The position numbers were made by a program, and so were the translations under genes. 64,000 nucleotides of DNA from positions 125,170-189,169 of the forward strand of contig NZ_MPIN01000011.1 of the NCBI RefSeq assembly GCF_001887355.1, written 5' to 3'. The DNA is from Cystobacter ferrugineus (GTDB lineage Bacteria; Myxococcota; Myxococcia; Myxococcales; Myxococcaceae). Below the pieces are notes generated by a model, which saw only the letters and a list, made by a program, of their open reading frames with translations, was not told the origin of the DNA and did no database searches. Below, one piece after another: positions 49,801 through 61,804 of this stretch (position 1 is the first letter of the stretch; each line of letters starts with the position of its first letter).

Positions 49801-52800
49801 CGTTCGCATGCCACCCCGAGGCGAACGACACGCCCGCGCGGCCTCCGGAGAGGTTGTCGATCATCGCCCACTCCTCGGCGACCTGGATGGGGTCGTGCAG
49901 GGGGATGACGACACTGCCGGCGCGGATGCCGATGCGCTCGGTAACGGTGGCGATGCCCGCGCCGGTGATGGCGGGGCTCGGGTAGAGGCCACCGAAGGCG
50001 TGGAAGTGGCGCTCGGGCGTCCAGACGGCCGAGAACCCATGCGTGTCGGCGAAGCGGGCACCGTCGAGCAGGAGCTGGTACTTGCGCCGGCCAAGCCCGT
50101 CCTCGTCGTTGGCGAAGTAGGAGAGGCTGAAGTCCAGCGCGCGGCGGAACGAGGCCCCCCGCCCCACTGGCACGAACCGCGCGCGAGGGGACTCGGGAGG
50201 CAGGACGACCCGCAGGCCCCGGCTCAGGGCCCAGAGCACCTCCAGACCGCTTGTGTACTGACCGGGCTCCTCGGACCAGAGCCACGCGCCCCCGGGCGCC
50301 GAGCCCTGCGCCTCATCGAGCGCGTGGAGCAGGTGCGCCACGGTGCGGTGCGTGTGGATGCCCTGGAGCGGAGCGCCAGCGGCACTGGCCAGGGGTTCGA
50401 GGCACACCATGGCCCCGGCATCCGGAGCGGCCGGGGAGAGCGGCTCCAGGGAAGCGTCATCCACCTCGGGCAGCTCGTCCACGCGCAGCACCCGGGAGGC
50501 GTCGAGCGCCAGGCTCGTCTGGAGCCGCGAGTGCGTGAGCAGCAGCGGGGGCGCCTCACCCGCGGGCGAGAGCGAGGCCAGCTCGCGAAGCCGCGCGGGA
50601 GGCAGGAGGACCCAGGCCCCACCGGCCTCCATCACGGACCAGAGGGCGATGAGCCGCTCGGGCGAGGGCTCCAGGCACACGGCCACGAGCCGCCCGGAAC
50701 CCACGCCCCGCTGGACGAGCAGCCGGGAGAGCCGCAGGGACTGGTCTCGCAGCTCGCGCCAGGTGAAGCTCCGGACCCCGGCGAGGACGGCGAGCGACTC
50801 GGGGGCGTGCACGGCCTGTTGCGCGAGCAGGTCCGGCAGGGGCGTCACCTCGGGAGCCGGGAGCGGAGTCGCGGCCGGACGGCGCTCGGCGTCGGTGAGC
50901 AGGGGCAGCGCGGAGAGCCGTTGGTGCGGGTCGGCCACGGCGGCGTCGAGGAGCGCCTCGAGGTGGCCGAGCAGCCGATCGATGGTGGGCGGGTCGAACA
51001 GCTCGGCGGCGTACTCGAGACTGCCCTCGAAGCCGTGCTCGCCCTCGCCCATGAAGATGGAGAGGTGGGAGAGCGTGGCGCCGAACTGAGCGGGCACGTC
51101 CGGCACGTCCACGAGCTTCAGCCGGAGGCCGGAGAGCTCCATGCTCGAGGGGAAGCCGGCGTGGAGGACGAAGAGCGCGTCGAAGAGGCGGGCGCGCTCC
51201 GGGTCCTTGCCGGGCTCCAGCTCGCGCACGAGGTGCTCGTAGGGAATGTCGGGGTTGGCGTAGGCGCCGAGCGTGGTGTCACGCACGCGGGAGAGCAGCT
51301 CCAGGAAGGAGGGGTCGCCCGAGAGGTCCGTGCGCAGGGGAACGGCGTGGGCCACGTAGCCGATGAGCGGCTCCAGCTCGCCCCGGGTGCGGTTGCCGAT
51401 GGGCGTGCCCACGACGATGTCCTCCTGCCCCGCGTAGCGGGCCAGCAGTGCCTTGTAGGCGGCCAGGAGGATCATGAAGTCGGTGAAACCCTCGCGCTGG
51501 CCGAGCGCGTGGACGGCGTCGGTGAGGCGGCGGGAGAAGCCGAACACGCGGCGGGTGCCGAGGAGCTGGCGGACGGAGTCCCGCGGACGGTCCACGGGGA
51601 GCGCGAGCGGAGCGGGAGGCCGCGCCATGCGCTCGGTCCAGTAGGCGTGCTGGGAGGCGAAGGCGCCCGAGGCCAGGGCCCGGCGCTGCCAGGCGGCATA
51701 ATCCAGGTACTGCGCGGACAGGGGCGGGAGCGGCGAGGGCTGGCCCTGGACGAAGGCCCCGTAGAGCGCCGCCAGCTCGCGCACGAGCACCACCATGGAC
51801 AGGGTGTCCGAGACGACGTGGTGCACGGTGGCGAGCAGCAGATGGACGTCCGTGTCGATGCGCACGAGGCCCGCGCGAATGACGGGGCCCTGCTCCAGGG
51901 AGAAGGGCCGGGCCGCCTCTTCACGGGCGAGCCGCAACGCCTCGGCCTCGCGCGCCTCCGGGGAGCCCTCGAGTACGGTGACGGAGAGGGGCAGCGACAG
52001 CGAGGAGAGAACGCGGAGCACGGCGCGTCCGTCCACGGTGGCGTAGGTGGTGCGCAGGGCCTCGTGACGGCGGATGACCTCGGCGAGGCTCCGCTCCAGC
52101 ATGGCCACGTCGAGCGGGCCCGTCAGCCGCAGGGCCACGGGCATGTTGAGCACCGGGTTGCCGGGCACGAAGCGATCCAGGGCACACACGCGCTCCTGGA
52201 CGAAGGACAGCGGCAGCTCCCCCTCGCGCGGAACGGGGACGAGCGGCGGCACCGGGACGCGGCCCACGCCGGGCCCCTGCTCCTTCAAGCGCGCCTCGAT
52301 GCGCGCGGCGACACCCGCCACCGTGGGGGCCTCGAAGAGATCGCTCAGCGGGAGCTGCACGGGGAAGGTCTCGCGCAGGCGCGTGAGCATCTGCGCGGCC
52401 ATCAGCGAGTTGCCGCCCAGCTCCAGGAAGTTGTCATGGAGGCCCAGGTCCGCGATGCCGAGCCGCTCGCGCCAGATCTCCATCACCTGACGCTCGATGT
52501 CGTTGCGAGGTCCCTGCTCGGACGCGGCGGCGGGAGCGGCGGCCGGAATGACGGGAGCGGGCGCGGAGACGACCGGAGCGGGAGCGGACGCGGACGGCCG
52601 GGGCGCCTCGGGCTCCAGCCACCGGGACTCCAGGGCGAAACGCTGCCGCTCGAAGGGATAGGTGGGCAAGGACAGCCGCAGGCGCCGCTCGTGCACGTAG
52701 AACCGGTCCCAGCGCACCTCGAGGCCAGCGCTCCACAGCTCACCGAGCGCCTCCAGGACGGTGGCCTGCTCGGACGCGGAGCCACCCGCGCGAGGCAGCG

Positions 52801-55291
52801 ACGGCACGGCGAGGGCCCCGGACTGGCCCCGCAGGCGCGTGCGGGAGAGACCGGTGAGGGCCTGATCCGGCCCCACCTCCACGAAGAGGAAATACCCCTC
52901 GCGCAACAGGGTCTCGAGTCCCTCGGCGAAGCGCACGGGCTCGCGCATCTGCCGGGCCCAGTAGGAGGGATCCGTGGCTTCCTCGGCGCGGATCCACGTC
53001 CCGGTGAGACTGGACACATAGGGCCGCTGGGGCGGGGACAGGCGCAGGCCCGCGAGCACCTCCTGGAGCGGAGCCATGAGCGGCTCCACGGCGGCCGAGT
53101 GGAAGGCCTGCCGCGTGGACAATCGCATCGTGCTCACGTCCCGACTCGCGAGCACCCGCTCCAGTGCCTCGATCTCCTCGACGGGGCCGGACACGACGCA
53201 GCGCGAGTCGCCATTGAGGGCGGCCAGCGAGAGCCCTCCGGCCAGGAGCGGACGCACCACTTCCTCGGAGGAGGCCACGGCGGTCATGGCGCCCGGGGGC
53301 ATGGAGGCCATCAACCGGCCGCGCGCCACCACGAGCTTCAGCGCGTCCTCCAGGGACAACACGCCCGCGAGGCACGCGGCGGCGTACTCACCCAGGCTGT
53401 GTCCGAACAGGGCATGGGGCTCGATGCCCCAGTGCATCCAGAGACGGGCCAGGGCGTACTCCACGGTGAAGAGCGCGGGCACGGCGTAGCGGGGATCCGC
53501 GAGGGCCTCGCGCGCCGGGGCCTCCTGTCCGGACGCCGGGTACAGGAGCGAGCGCGGGTCGCGGCCCAACAGGGACGCCAGCGGCTCGAGGCACGCGTCG
53601 GCGTGCTCCCGGAAGACGGGCTCGGAGGCGTACAGCTCGCGCGCCATGCCCACGGACTGCGCGCCCTGGCCGGGGAACAGGAAGACCACGCGCTGCTCGC
53701 GGGCGGCCTCCAGGTGGGAAAGGCTCCGGACCGTGGGAGGCGACTTCAACCGGGCGGAGAGCGAGGCCACGTCCTCCACGACGAGCGCGCGCCGGTGCTC
53801 GAAGGCCTTGCGGCCCACGGCGCGGGTGAAGGCCAGGTCCGCGAGGTCCACGCCGGGGTGGGCCTCCAGGTGCGCGGCCAGCTCGCGCGTCATCGCCTCC
53901 AGGGCGGAGGGCGTGCGAGCCGAGAGCGTGACGAGCTGACGGGAGCGGGTGCTCGGCTGACGGGCCACGAGCGGGGCCTCGCCGAGGATGGCGTGCGCGT
54001 TGGTGCCACCGATGCCGAAGGAGCTGACGCCCGCGAGCCGGGGCCGCTCGCCGCGCTTCCAGTCCTGGCGGCCGGTGAGGACGAAGAAGGGGCTGGCCTC
54101 GAAGTCGATGGCGGGGTTGGGGCGCTCGAAGTGGAGGCTGGGCGGAAGCTCCTCGTGGTGGAGCGCGAGCGTGGCCTTGAGCAGGCCGGCGATGCCCGCG
54201 GCGGTGTCCAGGTGCCCGATGTTCGTCTTCACCGAGCCGAGCGCGCAGAAGCGCCGCTCGTCCGTGTCGCGGCGGAAGGCGCGGGTGAGCGCGGCGATCT
54301 CTATCGGATCCCCGAGCGGCGTGCCGGTGCCGTGGGCCTCCACGTAGCCGATGTCCCCCGCGCTGGCGCCGGCATAGGCGAGCGCCTCGGAGATGACGTC
54401 GGACTGGCCCTCGACGCTGGGGGCGGTGTAGCCGACCTTGAGGTGACCATCGTTGTTGATGGCCGAGCCCTTGATGACGGCGTAGACGTGGTCCCCATCG
54501 CGCAGCGCGTCCGCGAGCGGCTTGAGGACGACGACACCCACGCCGTTGCCACTGATGGTGCCCTGGGCGCGCGCGTCGAAGGCGCGGCAGTGCCCGTCGG
54601 GGGAGAAGATCATTCCCTCCTGGAAGAGGTAGCCGGTGCGCTGGGGAAGGGAGATGCGCACGGCGCCGGCCAGGGCGATGTCGGACTGCCGCATCAGCAG
54701 GCTCTGGCAGGCCATGTGGACGGAGACGAGGCCGGTGGAGCAGGCGGTGTAGAGCGCCATGCTCTCGCCGCGCAGCTTGAGCTTGAAGGAGACCTTGGTG
54801 GTGGCGTTCTCGGCGGTGGTGGTGCCGAGCGCCTCGAAGAGGGCGGCGGGCTCCTTGCGCACCTGTCCCAGCAGGGACAGCACGTGGTTGGACTGGCCCA
54901 CGCCGGCGTAGAGGGCGATCTTCCCCGGGAAGCGGCCGGGCTCGTACGCGGCGTCCTCGAGCGCGGCCCAGGCGCACTCCAGGAAGACGCGCTGTTGAGG
55001 ATCCATCCACATCGCCTCGCGTGGGGCGATGTCGAAGAAACCGGCGTCGAAGAGCTCGGCGCCCTCGAGCATACCGCCAGCGCGCACGAAGTCCGGGTGC
55101 GAGCGCAGCGCGTCCGGGACGAGCGGCGAGGACTCCAGCTCGTCCTCGCGGAAACGGGAGATGGACTCGACGCCCTGGCGCAGGTTGCTCCAGAAGGCGT
55201 GCACGTCCGAGGCACCGGGGAAGCGCCCCGCCATGCCGATGATCGCGATGTCGTTGCCGCTCCCCTCCTCCATCGACTGCTGCTCAGTCAT
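43877..55291 (-). CDS. hybrid PKS-NRPS with embedded luciferase-like monooxygenase
   Basis: A 3804-residue protein that overlaps the upstream gene by 8 bp and the downstream one by 4 bp. Approximate domains: KS 14-435 (active Cys184 in YTACSTG, His in [11 protein letters not shown] and KTNIGHLD); AT 534-830 (GHSLGEY; QAFHS predicts malonyl-CoA); carrier 957 ([10 protein letters not shown]); C 1030-1450 with HHVVSDTLS; a degenerate A domain split into 1480-1700 and 2065-2270 around a luciferase-like monooxygenase at 1713-2060 ([22 protein letters not shown]); a second C 2292-2735 (HHIVSDGWS); A 2745-3250 (code DAAITGEIWK, unassigned); PCP 3280; E 3340-3780. No KR, DH or ER is present, so the beta-keto group made by the KS is not reduced here. 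The split A lacks the TSGSTG and GRxDxQVK motifs and should not activate an amino acid. The flavin monooxygenase, a type used for alpha- or N-hydroxylation in natural product lines, probably oxidises the carrier-bound chain. Confidence 0.94.
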
Positions 55292-58200
55292 TGCCTCGGT
55301 TTCCTCTCGGGTTGCGGCGCTGGAGGGCCTGACGGCGGGCCTCGGCGCGATCCTGGTGGGGGGTGGAGTCGGACGGGGGTGGAGATGACGGACCCAGGCG
55401 CCGGGCGAGTGCGTGGACGGTGGGGTGCTCGAAGAAGTGGGTGATGGGCACGTCCTGCTTCAGCTCCTCGCGAAGCAGGGCACGGGCGCGAACCACGGTG
55501 AGCGAGCTGCCACCGAGGTCATCGAAGAAGTGCTCGTACAGGCCCACGCCGTCATGGCCGAGCGCCTGGCTCCACGCGCGGGCGATGGACACCTCGAGCG
55601 GAGTGCGCGGTGCGACGAAGGAGGCGGAGCGGCCCGGGGGTTGGGGAGGCGGGAGGGCGCGCGTGTCCACCTTGCCATGGGGCGTGAGCGGCAGGGCCTC
55701 CAGGGGGACGAAGGCGGCGGGGAGCATGTGCTCGGGGAGGCGCGAGCGCAGCCGCTCACGCACCTCACGGCCCTCGGGGAGCGGGGAGGCGCCGGGGACG
55801 AGGTACGCCACGAGCCGGGTCTCCCCGTCCGCGCCCTTCCAGGGACGCACGAGCGCCTGCCGGGCCCCGAGCACCTCCACGAGCGCGGCCTCGATTTCAC
55901 CGGGCTCCACGCGCATGCCGCGCAGCTTCACCTGGGCATCCGCGCGGCCGAGGTACTCCAGCGTGCCGTCCACCCGCCAGCGCACCACGTCGCCGGTGCG
56001 GTACAGGCGGGCGCCGGGCTCGCGGGCGAAGGGATGGGGAACGAAGCGCTCGGCGGTCAGCTCTGGCCGGCCGAGGTAGCCGCGCGCCACGCCCGGGCCG
56101 CCCACGTACAGCTCACCGGCCACGCCGGGAGGCACGGGCCGCAGGGCCGCGTCCAGCACGTACACCTGGGTATTGCCCAGCGGCCCGCCGATGGGAGGAG
56201 GACGCGCCTCGTCCGCGCGGCACTCGGCCCACGAGGCACACACCGTCACCTCGGTGGGCCCATAGGCATTGAGGAAGCGCCGGCCCGGAGCCCATCGCGC
56301 CACCAGCTCCGCCGGGCACGCCTCTCCCGCGGAGATGACGGTGCGCAGCGTCTCCAGACCCTCGAGGGGCAGCAGCGCGAGCACGGAGGGAGGCAGCGTG
56401 GCCGTGTCCACCCTGCCCTCCACCAGCGTGCGCTTGAGCCCCTCGCCCACGAGCAGCTCGCCCGCGGCGGGGAAGACCAGCGCCGCGCCCGCGGCCACCG
56501 TCATCAGGAACTCGGAGATGGACGCATCGAAGCCGAGCGGCGCGAACTGGAGCACGCGGCTGCCCTCGGCGAGCCCGAAGACGCGCCACTGGGTGTGGGA
56601 CAGGTGGAGCGCGCCCCGGTGCGTCAGCTCGACGCCCTTGGGCCTGCCGGTGCTGCCCGAGGTGTAGATGACATACGCGGCATGCTCGGGACCGGCCGTG
56701 CTCTCCAGGGGACCCGCCGCGTCGTCTCCGGGCTCGTCCAGCCGCAGCACGCGGACGCTCGGGGGAACGCGGCAGCGCTCGCCCAGGCCCGCGCGCGTCA
56801 CCACCACGAGGGGCCGGGAGTCCTCCACCATCCACTCCAGCCGCTCGCGGGGCTGTACGGCATCCAGCGGCACGTACACGCCCCCCGCGAGTTGCACGCC
56901 CCAGAAGGCCACGCCCACGTCCACGCCCCGCTCCAGCAGCACGCCCACGCGCACCTCGGGGCCCACGCCCTCGCGCCGCAGCCGGTGGCCGAGCCGCCGG
57001 GCCCGCGCCTCCAGCTCGCGGTAGTCCAGCCGCTCGGCGCCGCACACCAGCGCCTCCTGGTGGGGCGACAACCTCACCCGCTCCCTCAACAACCCCGCGA
57101 GGTTGCCCTCGGCCACGTCCACCCGGGGCCCCTCGCTCCAGGAGCCCAACACCCGGGCGCGCTCCTCCGCGTCCAGCAGCTCCGCCGCCTCCACCGGGCG
57201 CTCGGGGGACTCCACCAGACTCGCGAGCAACGACACGAAGTGCCGGGCCATGCGCTCGGCCGTGGAGGGCTCGAAGAGGTCCGTGCAGTACTCCCACGAG
57301 CCGCCCAGCCCCTCCCCCGTCTCGGCCATCATCAAGGTGAGATCGAACGCCGAGCCGCGAGTCGAGACCGGCAGGGACTCGAGCGTCAGGGGCCCCAGGC
57401 GCATGCGCGCGCCGGCCTCGCCGAGCGCGAAGGCGGAGAGCGGCCCCGGGTCTCCGGGAAGGTGGCCGCGCTGGAGGACGAACATCGCCTGGAAGAGGGG
57501 CGAGCGCCCCGGCTCACGCGAGGGCTGGAGCTGCTCGACGAGCCGGGCGAAGGGCCACTCCTGGTGTTCGAGCGCCTCCAGCACCGTGGTGCGCACCTGG
57601 GAGATGAGCTGCGTGAAGGAGAGCCCCGGCGAGAGCGAGGCACGCAGGGCCACGGGGTTGACGAGGTAGCCCACGAGCCGGGCCAGCTCCGGGCGGGCGC
57701 GGCCGGCGGTGGGCGAGCCCACGAGGAGGTCCTCCTGGCCGGTGTAGCGGCGCAGGAAGGCGAAGAAGGCCGCGAGCAGCACCATGTACGGAGTGGCGCC
57801 GTGCTCCCGCGCGAGCGCCTTCACGTGCGCGGTGGTCTCCGGGCCGACGTGGAACGGGAGCGAGTCACCCCGGAAGGACTGGAGCCGGGGCCGGGGGTGC
57901 TCCAGGGGCAGCGCCAGGGCGGGCAGCTCTCCGCCGAGACGCGAGCCCCAGAAAGAGCGCAGGGCCTCGCCCCTGGGGCCTGCGAGCCGCGCCGCGAGGG
58001 CCTGGATCGCCGCGACGGGCTCGGGAGCACCCGCGGGCAAGGCGACGGAAGCGCCCCCCGTCTCCGCCGAGTAGAGCGCGCCCAGCTCCTCCACCATCAC
58101 CGCGAGCGACCAGAAGTCGGTGACGAGGTGGTGCATCGCGAGCAGCAGCACGTGCGAGTCCGCGCTCCGGGTGAACAGCAGGACGCGCATCAACGGCCCC

Positions 58201-60626
58201 TGGGCGAGGTCGAACGGCTCGCGGGCCTCGACGTCGAGCCGGGCCTCCAGCGTGGCCTCGCTCCAAGCGGAGGCGTCCTCCACGTGGAGCACGGAGCCCG
58301 GCCACGCCACGAAGCGCTGCACGGGAGCGCCCTGCTCCTCGGGGAACACGGCGCGCAGCGAGGCATGCCGCGCCACGAGCGTCTGGAAGGCCCGCTCCAG
58401 CGCGGGGACATCGAGGGGGGAGGAAATCCGCACCGCGCGCACCACGTGGTACGCGGTGCTGTCGGGGGCCATGCGCTGGAGGAACCACAGGGCGCGCTGG
58501 CCGTCGGAGAGGGGCGCGGGCGCGGCCGGGTCCACGGGGGGGGCCGAGGCCTCGGCGACGGGAACGGCTCGCTCGGAGAGGCGCGCGGCCAGCTCCCGCG
58601 TGCTCGGGCCCTGGAGCAGGAAGGTGACGGGAAGCGCGACGCCCAGGGCGCTCTCCAGACCGTTCTGCACCTCCAGGGAGCGCAGCGAGTCGAGCCCGTA
58701 CCGGGTGAGGGGCTCGTCGAGCGACAGCTCTCCCGGGGCGATGCCGAGCGCCCGGGACAAGCGCGCGGAAAGCCACGGCAGCAGGGCGTCGGGCGTCGAG
58801 CCCGGAGGAGGAACGGGAGCCTCCGCCTCCACCGGCGCCGTCTCCTGCCCACCGGGAGACGAGGTGTCCTCGCGCCAGGAGCCGACGACCTCCAGGGCAC
58901 CTTCGAGGAAGGCGGCGCGGCTGGCGTGGCGCTGGACCTTGCCGCTCGACGTCTTCGGGAGACTTCCGGGCGCGAGGAGCACCACGGCATGGACGGCGAG
59001 CTCGTGCTGTTCGGCCACGGCCTGGCGGATGCGGGCGATGACCTCGCGCGAGCGCTCCGCGCCATCGCCGGAGCGGTTGGAGAACTCGTGGACGGCCACG
59101 GCCCGCTCCTCGCCGTCCGCGGTCACGGAGAACACCGCGCCGCAGCCGGGGCGCAGACCTGGATCACACCGCTCGACGGTGAGCTCGAGGTCCTGCGGAT
59201 AGTGATTGCGGCCCCGGATGATGAGGAGATCCTTCTGGCGGCCGGTGACGAACAGCTCGCCCCCGTCGAGCACGCCGAGGTCTCCGGTGCGCAGATAGGG
59301 CCCCTCGCCCGAGCCCGCGAGCCGGGCGAGGAAGGTGCGCTCGGTCTCCTCGGGCCGCTCCCAGTAGCCCTGGGCCACGCTGGGGCCACGGACCCAGATT
59401 TCTCCGACACGGCCCGGAGCGCAGGGCGCGAGCGTCTGGGGATCGACGATGCGCACCTCCTGGTCGCCCAGGGACTGGCCGCAGCCGATCATCGCCACGC
59501 CCTCGGAGGAGGACACCCGGGCCTCACCGCGCAGCAGGGCCTCGCGCTCGAAGTGGCGGACCACGGGGGGCTCGGCGCGCCGTCCACCGCTGACGATCAA
59601 CGTGCCCTCGGCGAGCCCGTAGCAGGGATAGAAGGCTTCACGCCGGAAGCCCGCGGGGGCGAACGCCTCGGCGAACCGATCGAGCGTCTCCTGACGGATG
59701 GGCTCGGCGCCGCAGAAGGCCACCGTCCAGCGGCTCAAATCCAGCGCGGCGCGCTCCTCGGGGGTGCTCTTCCGCACGCACAACTCATAGGCGAAGTTGG
59801 GGCCACCGCTGACGGTGCCACCGTGGCGGGAGATGGCCTCCAACCAGCGCAGGGGGCGCTGGAGGAAGAAGAGCGGCGACATCAGGACGGTGGGGATGTC
59901 GCGGTAGAGGGGCTGGAGGATGCCGCCGATGAGCCCCATGTCGTGGTACGGCGGCAGCCAGATGACGCCCACGGGATTTGGAGGCGCATCGAATCCGAGC
60001 GAGATGAGCCCCGAGTTGTGCAGCAGGTGGGCGTGGCTGAGCATCACGCCCTTGGGCGTGCCGGTGGAGCCGGAGGTGTATTGCAGGAAGGCGAGGTCCG
60101 AGGAAGACAGCCGGGGAGCGGACCAGGCGTCGGAGGTGCCGGGGGCAATGACATCCGTGGCGAGCCAGCGCAGCGCGCGCAGGTCCGGGGCGTCGCTGGT
60201 GAGGAATTCCACCATGTCCAGCAAGGGCGAGGTGGTGAGAGCGGCGGCGGGCCGGCAATCGGCCACGAGCGCCTGGAGCCGAGGCAGGGTGCGCCCCAGG
60301 CGGGTGGGGTCTGGCGGATAGGCGGGCACGGCGATGACGCCCGCGTAGAGACAACCAAGAAACCCCAGCACGTACTCCCGTCCCGGCGGATACAGGAGCA
60401 GCGCGCGGTCTCCCGGGGCCAGGTGGCGCTGGAGCATCGCGGCAACGGCGCGAGCGCCCTCATCCAATTCACTGTAAGTGATAGGAATTCCACCCTCCTC
60501 GTCCAGGAAGGTGAAGACACGCGCGTCAGGTTGAGCGCGAGCCCTTTCCCGGAGCACATCCACCCAGGAGGGCATTTCGGACACGGCGGTGGCGAACGCG
60601 GGGGCGTCGCGCGACGGTAGACGCAT
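55284..60626 (-). CDS. lipo-initiating FAAL-ACP-C-A-PCP synthetase
   Basis: A 1780-residue loading protein that starts lipopeptide synthesis. The fatty acyl-AMP ligase (about 20-590) has [13 protein letters not shown], the FAAL block [19 protein letters not shown] and GPNFAYELC; it activates a free fatty acid as acyl-AMP and passes it to the ACP at about 640 ([10 protein letters not shown]). The C domain (about 702-1150) has HHLVTDFWS in place of HHxxxDG, a variant common in acyl-accepting starter C domains. The A domain (about 1185-1660) reads code DASTIAAVCK, near the Tyr code DASTVAAVCK and Phe codes. The PCP is at about 1702 (FDDLGGSSL). The ATG at 60626 has AAGGGAG just upstream; an internal ATG at 60575 is an alternative. 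It is first in the operon and overlaps the PKS-NRPS gene by 8 bp. Confidence 0.95.
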   Translation of the reverse strand: MRLPSRDAPAFATAVSEMPSWVDVLRERARAQPDARVFTFLDEEGGIPITYSELDEGARAVAAMLQRHLAPGDRALLLYPPGREYVLGFLGCLYAGVIAVPAYPPDPTRLGRTLPRLQALVADCRPAAALTTSPLLDMVEFLTSDAPDLRALRWLATDVIAPGTSDAWSAPRLSSSDLAFLQYTSGSTGTPKGVMLSHAHLLHNSGLISLGFDAPPNPVGVIWLPPYHDMGLIGGILQPLYRDIPTVLMSPLFFLQRPLRWLEAISRHGGTVSGGPNFAYELCVRKSTPEERAALDLSRWTVAFCGAEPIRQETLDRFAEAFAPAGFRREAFYPCYGLAEGTLIVSGGRRAEPPVVRHFEREALLRGEARVSSSEGVAMIGCGQSLGDQEVRIVDPQTLAPCAPGRVGEIWVRGPSVAQGYWERPEETERTFLARLAGSGEGPYLRTGDLGVLDGGELFVTGRQKDLLIIRGRNHYPQDLELTVERCDPGLRPGCGAVFSVTADGEERAVAVHEFSNRSGDGAERSREVIARIRQAVAEQHELAVHAVVLLAPGSLPKTSSGKVQRHASRAAFLEGALEVVGSWREDTSSPGGQETAPVEAEAPVPPPGSTPDALLPWLSARLSRALGIAPGELSLDEPLTRYGLDSLRSLEVQNGLESALGVALPVTFLLQGPSTRELAARLSERAVPVAEASAPPVDPAAPAPLSDGQRALWFLQRMAPDSTAYHVVRAVRISSPLDVPALERAFQTLVARHASLRAVFPEEQGAPVQRFVAWPGSVLHVEDASAWSEATLEARLDVEAREPFDLAQGPLMRVLLFTRSADSHVLLLAMHHLVTDFWSLAVMVEELGALYSAETGGASVALPAGAPEPVAAIQALAARLAGPRGEALRSFWGSRLGGELPALALPLEHPRPRLQSFRGDSLPFHVGPETTAHVKALAREHGATPYMVLLAAFFAFLRRYTGQEDLLVGSPTAGRARPELARLVGYLVNPVALRASLSPGLSFTQLISQVRTTVLEALEHQEWPFARLVEQLQPSREPGRSPLFQAMFVLQRGHLPGDPGPLSAFALGEAGARMRLGPLTLESLPVSTRGSAFDLTLMMAETGEGLGGSWEYCTDLFEPSTAERMARHFVSLLASLVESPERPVEAAELLDAEERARVLGSWSEGPRVDVAEGNLAGLLRERVRLSPHQEALVCGAERLDYRELEARARRLGHRLRREGVGPEVRVGVLLERGVDVGVAFWGVQLAGGVYVPLDAVQPRERLEWMVEDSRPLVVVTRAGLGERCRVPPSVRVLRLDEPGDDAAGPLESTAGPEHAAYVIYTSGSTGRPKGVELTHRGALHLSHTQWRVFGLAEGSRVLQFAPLGFDASISEFLMTVAAGAALVFPAAGELLVGEGLKRTLVEGRVDTATLPPSVLALLPLEGLETLRTVISAGEACPAELVARWAPGRRFLNAYGPTEVTVCASWAECRADEARPPPIGGPLGNTQVYVLDAALRPVPPGVAGELYVGGPGVARGYLGRPELTAERFVPHPFAREPGARLYRTGDVVRWRVDGTLEYLGRADAQVKLRGMRVEPGEIEAALVEVLGARQALVRPWKGADGETRLVAYLVPGASPLPEGREVRERLRSRLPEHMLPAAFVPLEALPLTPHGKVDTRALPPPQPPGRSASFVAPRTPLEVSIARAWSQALGHDGVGLYEHFFDDLGGSSLTVVRARALLREELKQDVPITHFFEHPTVHALARRLGPSSPPPSDSTPHQDRAEARRQALQRRNPRGNRGND

Positions 60627-60850
60627 TCACTCCCTTGAACAGGATCAGGGATGAGGAAGCAAGTCGTGTCGATGTCTCGGACTGCATCCTGGCACGAAAC
60701 CCATTTCCCGAGAGGATTTTCTCACTCCTCGGGACAAATGACCCTGTCAGGGAGGGTCGGTGCGCCCCATACCCGTGCGGGGGCCAGGCCCCATCACGAG
60801 GATGACAGGCATTGAGGCCCCCCGCCTCTTACCTACCGGATGGAAAGGAC

Positions 60851-61804
60851 TCAACGAGACAGGAGCAGGAAGAGCACCGCGAGCGCAAGCAATACGCCCA
60901 GCACCACCAGCACCACCTTGAGCACCGACACCGGGGCCTCGCCGAGCACCACCGCCGGATCCTGACCGTGCACCACCACCCGGAACACCTTGTGGCGGTA
61001 GCGATAGGCGAGCACGTAGGCGGGCAGCGCATAGCGCCGCGTCTCCAGGTGGGAGAGCACCACCGCCACGTGTACGTTGCGGAAGCGATGGCCGGGGATG
61101 TGCTCGCGCTGGATCCGCTCGCGCGCCTCGGCCTCCACCGCCGCGAGGATCTGCCGCCTTGCCCCCGAGCGCGTCACGTCGAAGCGCTCCACCTGGGCCT
61201 CCTCGGGGCCACGGGGCGAGTCCTCCAGCCGCGCCAGGGAGTAGGCACCGGCGAGCCGGGCGCATTCCATCTCCGACAGGCCCCGGGAGGCGGACACGAG
61301 GATGTCCTGGAAGGACAGCTCCACCTGGCCCGCGTGGGGTGCCCAGTCCGAGCGGCGGCTCCCCGCGTCCGAGTCCGCGGCCCAGCTCACCCGGGCGCCC
61401 GCGCTGAAGCCCCACGCGGGCCACCACAGGGGTTGCAGGGATTGCACCGCCGCGAGCCGCGCCAGATCCGCGGGCCGGAAGAAGCGCTTCTGCGCCAGGA
61501 AGTGTCCGAGCGCCTCGCGCGCCGCCGCCACGTCCACGGAGAAGGGCAGGAAGGCCTCGGCCTGCTCCAGGGGGTCCGCCGTCATCTCCACGTGCATCAC
61601 GGACGCGCAGAAGGCGCACCGTGGGGCCTTCACCTCCGCCGAGTACTCGAGCGAGGCCCCGCACGTGTCACACCGCACCACCTTCGCCCGCACGAGCGCC
61701 GTGTCGGCCACTGACGTCCGGGCTCCGGCCACCGCCAGTCCACACAAGGGGCAGCGCAGATCGCCCGCCTCCAGCGCGCCGCCACACCTCGTGCACGCCG
61801 TCAT
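60851..61804 (-). CDS. tail-anchored zinc-ribbon protein, paralogue 2
   Basis: A 317-residue protein with two N-terminal zinc ribbons (CTRCGGALEAGDLRCPLCG and CDTCGASLEYSAEVKAPRCA then FC) and a C-terminal membrane helix (VLKVVLVVLGVLLALAVLFL). The central 200 residues include PLWWPAWGFSAGARVSWAAD and HVAVVLSHLETRRYALPAYV, a pattern shared with the gene upstream. The ATG overlaps that gene's stop by 4 bp. Function is not recognised; the layout suggests a cytoplasmic domain fixed to the inner membrane. It ends 225 bp before the FAAL start and is transcribed in the same direction, so read-through into the lipopeptide operon is possible. Confidence 0.82.
   Translation of the reverse strand: MTACTRCGGALEAGDLRCPLCGLAVAGARTSVADTALVRAKVVRCDTCGASLEYSAEVKAPRCAFCASVMHVEMTADPLEQAEAFLPFSVDVAAAREALGHFLAQKRFFRPADLARLAAVQSLQPLWWPAWGFSAGARVSWAADSDAGSRRSDWAPHAGQVELSFQDILVSASRGLSEMECARLAGAYSLARLEDSPRGPEEAQVERFDVTRSGARRQILAAVEAEARERIQREHIPGHRFRNVHVAVVLSHLETRRYALPAYVLAYRYRHKVFRVVVHGQDPAVVLGEAPVSVLKVVLVVLGVLLALAVLFLLLSR

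Noticed and set aside
60690-60715. TGGCAC string resembling a sigma-54 promoter upstream of the FAAL gene
   Set aside because: It lies on the plus strand, pointing away from the operon, and the -12 GC element is missing.
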